Assembly (NCBI GenBank): GCA_031284195.1
Contig: JAITAI010000153.1
Coordinates: 1-15,451, forward strand
Origin: Treponema sp.
GTDB taxonomy: Bacteria; Spirochaetota; Spirochaetia; Treponematales; Breznakiellaceae
DNA: 15,451 bases
Direction: 5' to 3'
Part shown: one piece after another, positions 1-7,333 of the stretch
Numbering within the stretch: the stretch's first letter is position 1
Layout: the number at the start of each line of letters is the position of its first letter
Program-made: the position numbers and the translations under genes
The notes under the pieces: generated by a model
Database searches by the model: none
The model's input: the letters and a program-made list of their open reading frames with translations, nothing else
What the model was told of the DNA's origin: nothing

Positions 1-924
1 CCTCAAACTCTGCGGCCCAACCGGTGGTGATAGTTCCGGGCTTCTGCGAGGGCCTCAAAGCCTGCGGCCCAACCGGTGGTGATAGTTCCGGGCTTCTGCG
101 AGGGCGTCAACGTCTGCGGCCCAACCGGTTCTGAGAGCTCCAGGCTTCCGCGGGGGCCTCAAAGCCTGCGGCCCAACCGGTGGTGAGAGCTACGGGCTTC
201 CGCGGGGGCCTCAAAGCCTGCGGCCAAACCGGTTCTGATAGCTACGGGCTTTCGCGGGGGCGTTAACGTCTGCGGCCCAACCGGTTCTGATAGTTCCGGG
301 CTTCTGCGAGGGCGTCAAAGCCTGCGGCCCAACCGGTTCTGATAGATCCGGGCTTCTGCGGGGGCCTCAAAGCCTGCGGCCAAACCGGTGGTGAGAGCTG
401 CGGGCTTTCGCGGGGGCCTCAAAGCCTGCGGCCAAACCGGTGGTGATAGTTCCGGGCTTCCGCGGGGGCCTCAAAGCCTGCGGCCAAACCGGTTCTGATA
501 GCTCCAGGCTTCAGCGGGGGCGTCAACGTCTGCGGCCCAACCGGTGGTGAGAGCTGCGGGCTTTCGCGGGGGCCTCAAAGCCTGCGGCCCAACCGGTTCT
601 GAGAGCTGTGGGCTTTCGCGGGGGCCTCAAACTCTGCGGCCCAACCGGTTTTGTAGCTACGGGCTTCTGCGGAGGCATCAAAGCCTGCGGCCCAACCGGT
701 TCTGATGCTGCGGGCTTCCGCGGGGGCCTCAAAGCCTGCGGCCCAACCGGTGGTGTAGCTGCGGGCTTCCGCGGGGGCCTCAAACTCTGCGGCCCAACCG
801 GTTCTGATAGCTACGGGCTTCTGCGGGGGCCTCAACGTCTGCGACCCAACCGGTTCTGAGAGCTCCAGGCTTTCGCGGGGGCCTCAAAGCCTGCGGCCCA
901 ACCGGTGGTGATAGCTACGGGCTT
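1..924. repeat. Tandem array of 52-bp units (units 1-18), continues beyond left window edge
   Basis: Eighteen head-to-tail units begin at 1, 53, 105, 157, 209, 261, 313, 365, 417, 469, 521, 573, 625, 676, 727, 778, 830 and 882. The period is 52 bp, except that units 13-15 are 51 bp. The typical unit order is CCTCAAAGCC, TGCGGCCCAACCGGT, then a variable GGTGATAG or TCTGAGAG block, then GGGCTTCTGCGGGGG. The AACCGGT core is present in every unit. Several flanking positions vary independently from unit to unit, so the array is a mosaic. On the minus strand a unit reads like TGWAAEFEA-xxEAR, matching residues about 216-233 of the neighbouring minus-strand PD-(D/E)XK-like protein. Since 52 is not a multiple of 3, the frame shifts with each unit and no long protein is encoded. 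The array has no intervening unique spacers, so it is not CRISPR. The left end is cut by the window. Confidence 0.95.
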
Positions 925-1014
925 CCTACGAGTCTCTTCCCAATCGCTTCACATTCCCTCGTGCTGTCAAGCAATTCGTTCTTTCAGGTCGAGCAGCGAC
1001 TGGGCCACCCTGGG
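925..1014 (-). pseudogene. Decayed fragment of the PD-(D/E)XK-like gene inside the array, copy 1
   Basis: This 90-bp module interrupts the tandem units. Its first part aligns with gene positions about 1481-1522: both run CTTCCTAC, then CTC-TCC-CAATCGC and CACATTC. Read on the minus strand this is the region coding ANVGRLEEA just before the repeat-bearing tail. In this copy the frame is broken by stops and small indels. Its right part contains CAATTCGTTCTT, which also occurs at the 5' end of the intact gene (about 2095-2106, coding KEERI), suggesting an internally deleted gene copy. A second version lies at 1161-1246. Homology is seen directly. The deletion model is inference. Confidence 0.6.
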
Positions 1015-1160
1015 CCTCAAACTCCGCAGCTCAACCGGTTGTGATAGCTACGGGCTTCTGCGGGGGCGTCAAAGCCTGCGGCCCAACCGGTTTTGAGAGC
1101 GCGGGCTTCTGCGGGGGCGTCAAACTCCGCAGCCCAACCGGTTCTGATAGCTACGGGCTT
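1015..1160. repeat. Tandem 51-52 bp units 19-21, second block of the array
   Basis: Three more units start at 1015, 1067 and 1118 and belong to the same family as positions 1-924. Units 19 and 21 carry CTCCGCAG where most others have GCCTGCGG. That is the version found in the intact gene at 1432-1467, so these are the array units closest to the gene. Unit 21 shares a run of 20 identical bases with the gene (1120-1139 against 1434-1453). Unit 21, like unit 18, runs directly into a module copy, so [units + module] is itself a higher-order repeat present twice. Confidence 0.92.
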
Positions 1161-1246
1161 CCTACGAGCCTCCTCCTATCGCTCCTCATTCGCCCATGCT
1201 GTCCAATTCTTTCTTCCTGGGCGAGCAGCAACTGACCACCCTGGGC
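1161..1246 (-). pseudogene. Decayed fragment of the PD-(D/E)XK-like gene inside the array, copy 2
   Basis: This 86-bp module is paralogous to 925-1014: both have CTTCCTACGAG at the left, CATTC in the middle, and CGAGCAGC-ACTG-CCACCCTGGGC at the right. The left half matches the intact gene near 1481-1522. The minus strand contains in-frame stops (it reads ANEER then stop), so it is not functional coding sequence. TTTCTTCCTGGG in its middle also occurs just upstream of the intact gene's start (2115-2126). That again suggests an internally deleted whole-gene copy, though 12-bp matches are weak evidence taken singly. Confidence 0.6.
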
Positions 1247-1282
1247 CCGGTGGCTATTAAGGGCAGCTGCTGGGGTTCGGAG

Positions 1283-2113
1283 TTACTCAGATAAGCCGTT
1301 GAGCTGCTCTTCGTAAATCCGCGTCAGTTCTTCCACGGACTTACCGCTCCGTAACAGTTCTAAAATCTGTTTGATATTACTGGCTTTCTCTTGGGCTTTC
1401 CCCCGAGCTTCTCCCCGGGCTTCCCCCTGAGCCTCAAACTCCGCAGCCCAACCCGTCTTGATAAGTACCTCTTCCACGGTCTTCCTACTCATAGCCTCCT
1501 CCAATCGCCCCACATTCGCTCGTAATATGATGTCTATATAGGCGCTCATATACTCTTCTTTATAGTGTTTACTCTCCCGAAATAGCCTGTCAAGATTTTC
1601 TACCATCAGGTTATGTCTGAGGTCTTTAAGCCACAGATTCTCGCTTTCATCGAGTTTTCCACTTTCGATGATCTGGATTGCTAGTGGCGCTCCTCCGGCT
1701 ATCAGGTAGATACCCGTTCCTTGTTCCTGTACCCCCCATTCCAAAACTTCCCGAATATGCTTGAGGGTTTCCCGTGGATACCTACTCACTACCACACTGA
1801 GACTTATCTCGGTGAGGGGGTGATGTTCAAGAGCCCCATACAGATAACAATACCCAAGGCATTTATACATAGCATCCACCGATAGATAATCTTCAGGACT
1901 TTTGTATTCCAAGATGTTAATGCTTCTGAATATCCGGGCAATGTCTTTCTGGATAACAACGTCCCGTTTCTTTTTAATAACCGCGTCAATGCGTAAGGGT
2001 TTTGCGTTCAGGTTTACTTCGCTCAGGAATTCCAGGGCGTCTTGGTAGGCTTGGAACTCCAGTCTTAGGGCGCTGAGGAAGCCCTGATGCCAATCAATTC
2101 GTTCTTCCTTCAT
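1283..2113 (-). CDS. PD-(D/E)XK nuclease-like (Rpn/transposase-associated type) protein with repeat-bearing tail
   Basis: This 276-residue protein has a possible PD-(D/E)XK core: D43 in LRID, then after about 25 residues the E69-x-K71 pair in ILEYKSP, followed by YKCLGYCYLY (83-92), like the Y-rich helix after the active site. Such proteins are commonly annotated as Rpn-family or 'PD-(D/E)XK nuclease family transposase'. The nuclease activity is inferred only from this pattern. The C-terminal third is helical and charged and contains TGWAAEFEA (220-228), then GEAR/GEAR/GKAQEKA short repeats, then a final helix. The segment coding residues 216-233 is the source-like copy of the 52-bp array lying just downstream. 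The start is supported by AGGAAG a few bases before the ATG, and a 6-codon mini-ORF with a very strong Shine-Dalgarno overlaps this start. It may be a domesticated or selfish element gene. The frame appears intact. Confidence 0.8.
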   Translation of the reverse strand: MKEERIDWHQGFLSALRLEFQAYQDALEFLSEVNLNAKPLRIDAVIKKKRDVVIQKDIARIFRSINILEYKSPEDYLSVDAMYKCLGYCYLYGALEHHPLTEISLSVVVSRYPRETLKHIREVLEWGVQEQGTGIYLIAGGAPLAIQIIESGKLDESENLWLKDLRHNLMVENLDRLFRESKHYKEEYMSAYIDIILRANVGRLEEAMSRKTVEEVLIKTGWAAEFEAQGEARGEARGKAQEKASNIKQILELLRSGKSVEELTRIYEEQLNGLSE

Positions 2114-2130
2114 CTTTCTTCCTGGGTCAT
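2110..2130 (-). CDS. Six-codon upstream mini-ORF overlapping the PD-(D/E)XK-like gene start
   Basis: On the minus strand an ATG at 2130 is preceded by a consensus AGGAGG (plus coordinates 2137-2142) at 6 nt spacing. It opens a frame reading MTQEER and ends with TGA at 2110-2112. The stop overlaps the next gene's ATG (2111-2113) as ATGA. This arrangement allows translational coupling. It could also be a relic of an older start, since MTQEER resembles the gene's own MKEERID. Whether a peptide is made is unknown. Confidence 0.35.
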   Translation of the reverse strand: MTQEER

Positions 2131-2234
2131 GTACTTCCTCCTGGGGACTTCCTTAGTTCATGGGTAATGCCGCCTAGTCGATAGTCAAACCTGGGAAAAG
2201 ACCTCTGGCTCTGCTTCACAGAACACCGGTTACT

Positions 2235-4988
2235 TCATTTCCCATGGCAATGCTTGTACTTCTTACCACTCCCACAGGGGCAGGGATCGTTCCGTCCCAC
2301 TTTAGGATGGGAACGGACCACGGTAACCGCTTCAGGTTGCTCACGAGAAGGAGCGTTTCCAGGCCGGCCTTTTACCGAGGCAAAGGCCCCAAGGCTCCCG
2401 TGGCTTGCAGACTGGGCGCTTGCCACGGTATGACTCTTGGTTTCCCGATCTCCAGGCTGAGAAGAAACCTGAATCCGTACCAGGTGCAGCCGGGAGGCAA
2501 TATCTTCCCGGATCTGGTCGATCATGGTGTCAAAAATCTGGAAACCCTCCACTTTATATTCGGTTAAGGGGTTTTTCTGGGCATAACTCCGCAGATATAC
2601 CGCTTCTCTGAGGGCCTCCATGTTTTCCAGGTGGTCAAGCCACTTGCGGTCCACTGCTTGGAGGTACTGCATCCTGATGAAGGCGTTCAAATTATTTTCC
2701 CCAACAAGGGCTTCTTTTTCAGAAATATCTTGTTCCAATGCTCCAATAAGCTGCTGCTCAAACTGGTCCAATTTTTCTCCCCCACTTCCTGGATCAAGAT
2801 GCAGGGAATAGCCGAATTTGGTTTTAAGATATTCGGTTAAGGTTTTTATTGCTCTCCCCGGGTCCTTGCGATAGACATCCTTACAAATCTCCATTGCAGC
2901 GCCTACCATGTCACCGGTGGCGTCGTTTACCCGCTTTTTGAGATCCTGATCCGAAAGAATGGCATCTCGCTGTTCATAAATGAATTTCCGCTGTTGATTG
3001 AGCACATCATCGTATTCCAAAAGGTGTTTACGAATCTCAAAGTTTCGTTCTTCCACCTTTTTCTGGGCCTTTTCAATGCTTTTATTGAGCCAGGGATGAA
3101 AGATAGGTTCTCCAGGTTCCATGCCGATCTTGGCCATGATGTTCTTTATGTTATTCCCTCCAAAGAGGCGCATCAGGTCATCATCCATGGAAATGAAGAA
3201 TTTCGACCTGCCCGGATCCCCCTGCCGCCCTGAACGGCCCCGAAGCTGATTATCGATCCGCCGGCTCTCATGCCGTTCAGTACCAATCACATACAAGCCG
3301 CCTAAAGCCTTGACTTCCTGGTAATCTTTTATCCACTGCTCGTATTCCTCCTGATAAATCTCCCGGTATTTTTCTGGGCTTGAAGTAGTGCCTGCCCGTT
3401 TACGGGCACGGTGTTCAGAATTACCTCCCAATTTAATGTCCGTTCCTCGGCCCGCCATGTTGGTGGCAATGGTAACCGCTCCCTTTGCGCCAGCTTCTGC
3501 GATGATCACCGCTTCTCGAGCATGGTTCTTGGCATTGAGTACCTCGTGGCGCACCCCGCGGCGGGTGAGCATAGTCGAAATGACTTCGGACTTCTCAATA
3601 GAAACCGTCCCTACCAGGATGGGCTGCCCCTTTTTGTAGGTCTTGGCAATCTCATCACAGAGGGCTTCCAGCTTTTCCTTTTCGTTCAAGTAGACCAGAT
3701 CATGCTCATCGTTCCGAGCCACCGGCAGGTTCGTAGGGATCACGACCACCTCCAAGTTGTAAATCTTGCTGAATTCCACTGCCTCCGTATCTGCAGTACC
3801 GGTCATACCGGAGATTTTTGTGTACAGTCTAAAGTAGTTCTGGAAGGTGATGGTTGCCAAGGTCCGGTTCCGCTGGGCGATCTTGATCCGTTCCTTTGCT
3901 TCAATGGCCTGATGGAGTCCGTCAGAATAGCGGCGGCCCTGGAGGATCCGGCCGGTAAACTCGTCCACAATCTGAACCTGCCCGTCCTGGACCACATAAT
4001 CCACATCCAGATGGAAGAGCTTATGGGCCCGCAGGGCCTGGGTAAAGTAATGAATGTACTCGAAATTCTCCTCATCCACAATGGCCCCTTTGATGAGGTT
4101 CCGCTTATGCAGAATTTCCTCAATCTTGGCCAACCCGGCATTGCTAAAGGAAATACTTTTGTTTTTTTCGTTGATCTTATAATCCCCTACCACTTCTTCG
4201 CCTTGGGTCTCGTCAGGGTATTCCCCGTTCTCCTTCTTTTGAACTTCTTCCAAGGAACCTAAGAGCCGCTCTACCTCAGCGAACTTGAAGGTATCATCCT
4301 CAGCTGCTCCTGAGATGATCAGAGGGGTACGGGCCTCATCAATGAGGATGGAATCGATTTCATCGACGATACAGAAATGATGACCCCGCTGTACCCGGCT
4401 TGCCAGGTCTCGGCACATATTGTCCCGGAGGTAATCAAACCCAAACTCGTTGTTAGTTCCATAGGTAATGTCACAGCCGTAGTTTTCCTTACGCCGGACA
4501 TTATCCATGTTCGAAAGAATGGTTCCCACCGTGAGTCCTAAGTACCCAAAAATCGGCCGCATCCATTCCGCGTCCCGGTCTGCCAGATAATCGTTTACCG
4601 TTACCACATGGATCCCTTCCCCAGGAATGGCATTAAGGTAAGCTGCAGCAACGCTCATCAGGGTCTTCCCTTCCCCGGTCTTCATCTCCACGATTTTACC
4701 CTGGTGGAGTACGATAGAACCCAGAACCTGCACATCGTAGGGCCGTTCACTCAGGTTTCGCCGGGCTGCTTCCCGGGCTAGGGCAAAGGCCTCGGGGAGC
4801 AGCGCATCCAGGCTTTCTCCATGGGTGTAGCGGTCTCTGAATTGATGGGTCATCCGGGGAAATTCCTCTGGGGGAAGCCCTGCGGCCCAGGCTTCCTTTT
4901 CAGTGACCCGGTGTAATATAGGCAATAGCGCTTTAAGGTCCCGTTCATGTTGGGAACCGAATAGGGCTTTGATGAAATTTTCAAGCAT
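2235..4988 (-). CDS. secA: Protein translocase subunit SecA
   Basis: SecA is the ATPase that drives unfolded preproteins through the SecYEG channel at the inner membrane. The 917-residue length is typical. The Walker A motif is TGEGKT (104-109). The Walker B / DEAD-like region reads VDEIDSILIDEARTPLIISG around residues 205-225, followed by the preprotein cross-linking domain, which carries an acidic insert. NMAGRGTDIKLGG and the LRGRSGRQGDPG arginine-finger region mark the second nucleotide-binding domain. The C-terminus ends in a zinc-binding SEC-C motif, NDPCPCGSGKKYKHCHGK, for SecB or ribosome contact. The start MLENFIKALFG is the usual SecA N-terminus; no clear Shine-Dalgarno is visible before it, and a likely promoter ends only a few bases upstream. 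It is transcribed divergently from the SUMF1-like gene and is probably monocistronic. No defects are seen. Confidence 0.98.
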   Translation of the reverse strand: MLENFIKALFGSQHERDLKALLPILHRVTEKEAWAAGLPPEEFPRMTHQFRDRYTHGESLDALLPEAFALAREAARRNLSERPYDVQVLGSIVLHQGKIVEMKTGEGKTLMSVAAAYLNAIPGEGIHVVTVNDYLADRDAEWMRPIFGYLGLTVGTILSNMDNVRRKENYGCDITYGTNNEFGFDYLRDNMCRDLASRVQRGHHFCIVDEIDSILIDEARTPLIISGAAEDDTFKFAEVERLLGSLEEVQKKENGEYPDETQGEEVVGDYKINEKNKSISFSNAGLAKIEEILHKRNLIKGAIVDEENFEYIHYFTQALRAHKLFHLDVDYVVQDGQVQIVDEFTGRILQGRRYSDGLHQAIEAKERIKIAQRNRTLATITFQNYFRLYTKISGMTGTADTEAVEFSKIYNLEVVVIPTNLPVARNDEHDLVYLNEKEKLEALCDEIAKTYKKGQPILVGTVSIEKSEVISTMLTRRGVRHEVLNAKNHAREAVIIAEAGAKGAVTIATNMAGRGTDIKLGGNSEHRARKRAGTTSSPEKYREIYQEEYEQWIKDYQEVKALGGLYVIGTERHESRRIDNQLRGRSGRQGDPGRSKFFISMDDDLMRLFGGNNIKNIMAKIGMEPGEPIFHPWLNKSIEKAQKKVEERNFEIRKHLLEYDDVLNQQRKFIYEQRDAILSDQDLKKRVNDATGDMVGAAMEICKDVYRKDPGRAIKTLTEYLKTKFGYSLHLDPGSGGEKLDQFEQQLIGALEQDISEKEALVGENNLNAFIRMQYLQAVDRKWLDHLENMEALREAVYLRSYAQKNPLTEYKVEGFQIFDTMIDQIREDIASRLHLVRIQVSSQPGDRETKSHTVASAQSASHGSLGAFASVKGRPGNAPSREQPEAVTVVRSHPKVGRNDPCPCGSGKKYKHCHGK

Positions 4989-4993
4989 AAATT

Positions 4994-5023
4994 ACTGTAA
5001 CGTGTAAACTTCCCTATTGACAA
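4994..5023 (-). promoter_or_regulatory. Putative secA promoter
   Basis: Reading the minus strand, TTGTCA (5018-5023) is followed after 18 bp by TACAGT (4994-4999), a sigma-70-like pair. The secA ATG lies 5 bp after the -10, so the transcript would start at or near the start codon unless another promoter is used. A plus-strand TTGACA overlaps the same place at 5017-5022. Predicted from pattern only. Confidence 0.35.
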
Positions 5024-5082
5024 GACGGTGAAGATCCACAGCCTTTTTTGCGGTTACTCCAGATCTACAAGGGTAAGATCCG

Positions 5083-5110
5083 TTGAAAAATACACCGTTT
5101 ATAGTATCAT
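5083..5110 (+). promoter_or_regulatory. Putative promoter of the SUMF1-like gene and downstream run
   Basis: TTGAAA (5083-5088) and TATCAT (5105-5110) are separated by 16 bp. The ATG at 5120 would then lie close to the transcription start, and no Shine-Dalgarno is visible, so a leaderless or very short-leader mRNA is possible. Other -10-like hexamers (TATAGT at 5100, GATAAT at 5112) overlap, so the exact element is uncertain. Confidence 0.35.
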
Positions 5111-5119
5111 AGATAATGT

Positions 5120-6055
5120 ATGAAAACCTGGGGGTTGATGTGTCTGGGTTTACTTCTCACTTCTTTGGTCTATGGAGAGGGTGCTATGGATAAGGGGAAG
5201 CAACCGCCTTCAGTCAAGGAAAAGACCACTGAACCGGCCAAATCAAACGATACCAGGGACCTCCCTACTAAGGATACCCCGAGGGAGATAATCCAGGTCC
5301 CGGTTCCCGATGCTCCAGATCAGGAACGATCTCAGGAGAACCATGCGGCAGAACCGGTTCCAGAACACCTGGTATGGGTTGAAGGCGGGGTCTTTCAAAT
5401 GGGGAATACCACCGGTGAGGAAGATGAAAAACCGGTCCGTGAGGTACGGATCCGGAGTTTTATGATAGGAAAGACCGAAGTAACCCAAAAAGAATACCAG
5501 GCCCTTATGCGGGACAACCCCAGTCGTTTTAAGGGGGAGACCCTGCCGGTCGAACAGGTAACCTGGTATGATGCGGTGGAGTATTGCAACAAATTGAGTC
5601 AAAAAGAAGGATTGACCCCGGTGTACACCTGGAGGGAGAATCACATAAGCGCGGATCTTACCGCGAAGGGGTACCGTTTACCCACCGAAGCGGAATGGGA
5701 ATATGCGGCCCGGGAGCGAAAACTGGATATGGCGGATGGGGTCTATCCCGAAGGAGAGGACTCCCTTGCCTGGTATACTGAAAACAGCGATAATAAAACT
5801 CATGAGGTGGCATTGAAGGTTCCCAATAGCCGTGGTTTGTATGATATGGCCGGTAATGTATGGGAGTGGTGCTGGGATTGGTATGGGGGATATGAAACCG
5901 GAACCCAGGCCCTTTTCCCGGATCCAGTCCGGGTAACCCGAGGCGGCAGTTGGAACAGTAAGGCTCCGTGTCTGCGTTCAACCTATCGGCATGGAGGAGA
6001 CCCCTCCAAAGGATATAGTGACCTTGGTTTCCGAGTCCTCCGTTCTGCCTTTTAG
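5120..6055 (+). CDS. Secreted SUMF1/formylglycine-generating-enzyme-like domain protein
   Basis: The 311-residue protein has an N-terminal signal-like hydrophobic stretch (residues 4-18) followed by a charged, proline-rich linker (about 23-82). A complete SUMF1/FGE-sulfatase fold domain follows (about 83-311). Hallmarks are WVEGGVFQMGN (86-96), KTEVTQKEY, PVEQVTWYDAVEYCNKLS, GYRLPTEAEWEYAAR (184-198), GLYDMAGNVWEWCWDWY (239-255), RVTRGGSWN (271-279) and DLGFRVLRS at the end. True formylglycine-generating enzymes use two cysteines shortly after the GGS[WY] motif. Here the first is replaced (GGSWNSKAPC) and only one Cys is nearby, so an enzymatic role is doubtful. It may be a structural or ligand-binding exported protein. 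No canonical lipobox is seen. It is the first gene of the plus-strand run, with the next gene 54 bp downstream. Confidence 0.88.
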   Translation: MKTWGLMCLGLLLTSLVYGEGAMDKGKQPPSVKEKTTEPAKSNDTRDLPTKDTPREIIQVPVPDAPDQERSQENHAAEPVPEHLVWVEGGVFQMGNTTGEEDEKPVREVRIRSFMIGKTEVTQKEYQALMRDNPSRFKGETLPVEQVTWYDAVEYCNKLSQKEGLTPVYTWRENHISADLTAKGYRLPTEAEWEYAARERKLDMADGVYPEGEDSLAWYTENSDNKTHEVALKVPNSRGLYDMAGNVWEWCWDWYGGYETGTQALFPDPVRVTRGGSWNSKAPCLRSTYRHGGDPSKGYSDLGFRVLRSAF

Positions 6056-6109
6056 CATCTCCCTTCACCATAGATTGACAAGTTCCCTTGAGGCGTCTAA
6101 GGTTCCTTT

Positions 6110-7333
6110 ATGAGCCTATCCGTGAGCCCCTGGATACTGATAAGTACCCTCTTTAGCCTCTTGGCAGGGGCCTGTACTCAGGAACCGTTCCCTTCTATCA
6201 CCCGGGAAAATCTGTTCACGCTGGAAATCGGACGCATGGAAGATCAAATAGCCCTCTATAACCTGGAGGGTGATCAGGGTATCCGGAGGACCGAGCTCGC
6301 CATGCGGGATGGCCTTTTTTATATTTCCGATGGTAATGGGGAAAAGATTGTCCGGTATAATTCCTATGGGGATCTTTTATTTATGATTTATAATGATCAA
6401 ACCAACCCCCTTCCCCTAACCTTGCTGCCCTTAAAGGAAGGGGAAATTGTAACCCGCTGGGCCGTTACCTATCCCCTCCAGGCTCCGGGAAAAATCACCG
6501 TGGATTCCCGGAAACATCTGTATGTGGAAGACCAGCTTCCCGATGAAGGGCACCGTTTTGATCCTGAGTCAAAGGCCATCCTCAATAAGGTGATCCTGCA
6601 TTTTGACGAATATGGCCGCTTTGTGCAGTATCTGGGCCAGGAGGGCATTGGAGGCAGCCCCTTCCCGAAAATCGAAGGACTGTACACTTCGGTCCAGGAC
6701 GAATTGGCAGTGGTGTGCCGCCTTCCCACAGGCTGGAATATCTATTGGTTCGACGCGGATGGGATGTCCCTCTATGTGGTTAAACTACAGAATACTGCCC
6801 TCCCCATTCCGCCGGATAGGGATATGGTAATCGTCTCTTTGGATGCTATTACGGTGGCGCCGGATGAGCGAAAGTTGTACCTCAAGGCGGATTATTACCG
6901 GGATATCTACGATGAATCCACCAATACCCGATCCGGTAGTGAGCCGGACAGCTCGGTGATTTGGGTTATGCGGGTAGAAGACGGCTCCTATGAGGGAACT
7001 ATCGAAGTTCCCTTTTTTGAATCTACCCTAATCGAAAGCGGCCGTAAGATCCCGGTAAAGCTGTTTTATTCTCTGTTGGGGGTCATCCGAAAGGAACGGG
7101 TATTCTTGTACGTTCCAGTGGAGGCCGGGTATGCTATCTTGATTTTAGCCGCTGGCTCTGCGGCCAACGGCGAACAACACCGGGGGTTTATTCAGGTGGA
7201 TCCTGATGAATTACAGTTCAACGCCTTTGATCTGGCCGAAGACGGGATCCTCTCAGGCCTCTTGGTGGATAATTGGGACATAAAGCTCGTTTGGTGGCGA
7301 ACCGATAAATTGATAGGAGATGCTCCTTTATGA
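6110..7333 (+). CDS. Putative spirochaete lipoprotein, possible beta-propeller
   Basis: The 407-residue protein has an N-terminal hydrophobic signal (about 7-18) ending in LLAGAC, a relaxed spirochaete-type lipobox that would make C22 the lipidated residue. The mature part has features of NHL/beta-propeller proteins: recurring segments such as LFYISDGNGEKIVRYNSYGD (79-98 region), KITVDSRKHLYVEDQ, VILHFDEYGRFVQYLG and AITVAPDERKLYLKADYY. I cannot name the family with certainty. The start is supported by AAGG 7 nt before the ATG. Its stop overlaps the nnr start (ATGA at 7330-7333), so the two are translationally coupled. It probably sits on the periplasmic face of the inner membrane or in the outer membrane. 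Its function is unknown. Confidence 0.75.
   Translation: MSLSVSPWILISTLFSLLAGACTQEPFPSITRENLFTLEIGRMEDQIALYNLEGDQGIRRTELAMRDGLFYISDGNGEKIVRYNSYGDLLFMIYNDQTNPLPLTLLPLKEGEIVTRWAVTYPLQAPGKITVDSRKHLYVEDQLPDEGHRFDPESKAILNKVILHFDEYGRFVQYLGQEGIGGSPFPKIEGLYTSVQDELAVVCRLPTGWNIYWFDADGMSLYVVKLQNTALPIPPDRDMVIVSLDAITVAPDERKLYLKADYYRDIYDESTNTRSGSEPDSSVIWVMRVEDGSYEGTIEVPFFESTLIESGRKIPVKLFYSLLGVIRKERVFLYVPVEAGYAILILAAGSAANGEQHRGFIQVDPDELQFNAFDLAEDGILSGLLVDNWDIKLVWWRTDKLIGDAPL

Noticed and set aside
1..1160. Repeat array as a CRISPR
   Set aside because: The 51-52 bp units are directly adjacent, with no unique spacers of constant length, and the unit matches a coding region of the neighbouring gene.
523..1235. 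Several 60-86 residue frames within the repeat array on both strands
   Set aside because: They are by-products of the repeats; the 52-bp period shifts the frame in most units, they start at random positions and lack RBSs.
1..2130. Retron or diversity-generating retroelement near the repeats
   Set aside because: There is no reverse transcriptase, and variation among units is not limited to adenines of a template.
3411..4262. 283-residue plus-strand frame opposite secA
   Set aside because: It lies wholly antisense inside an intact, highly conserved secA and shows no family motifs or RBS.
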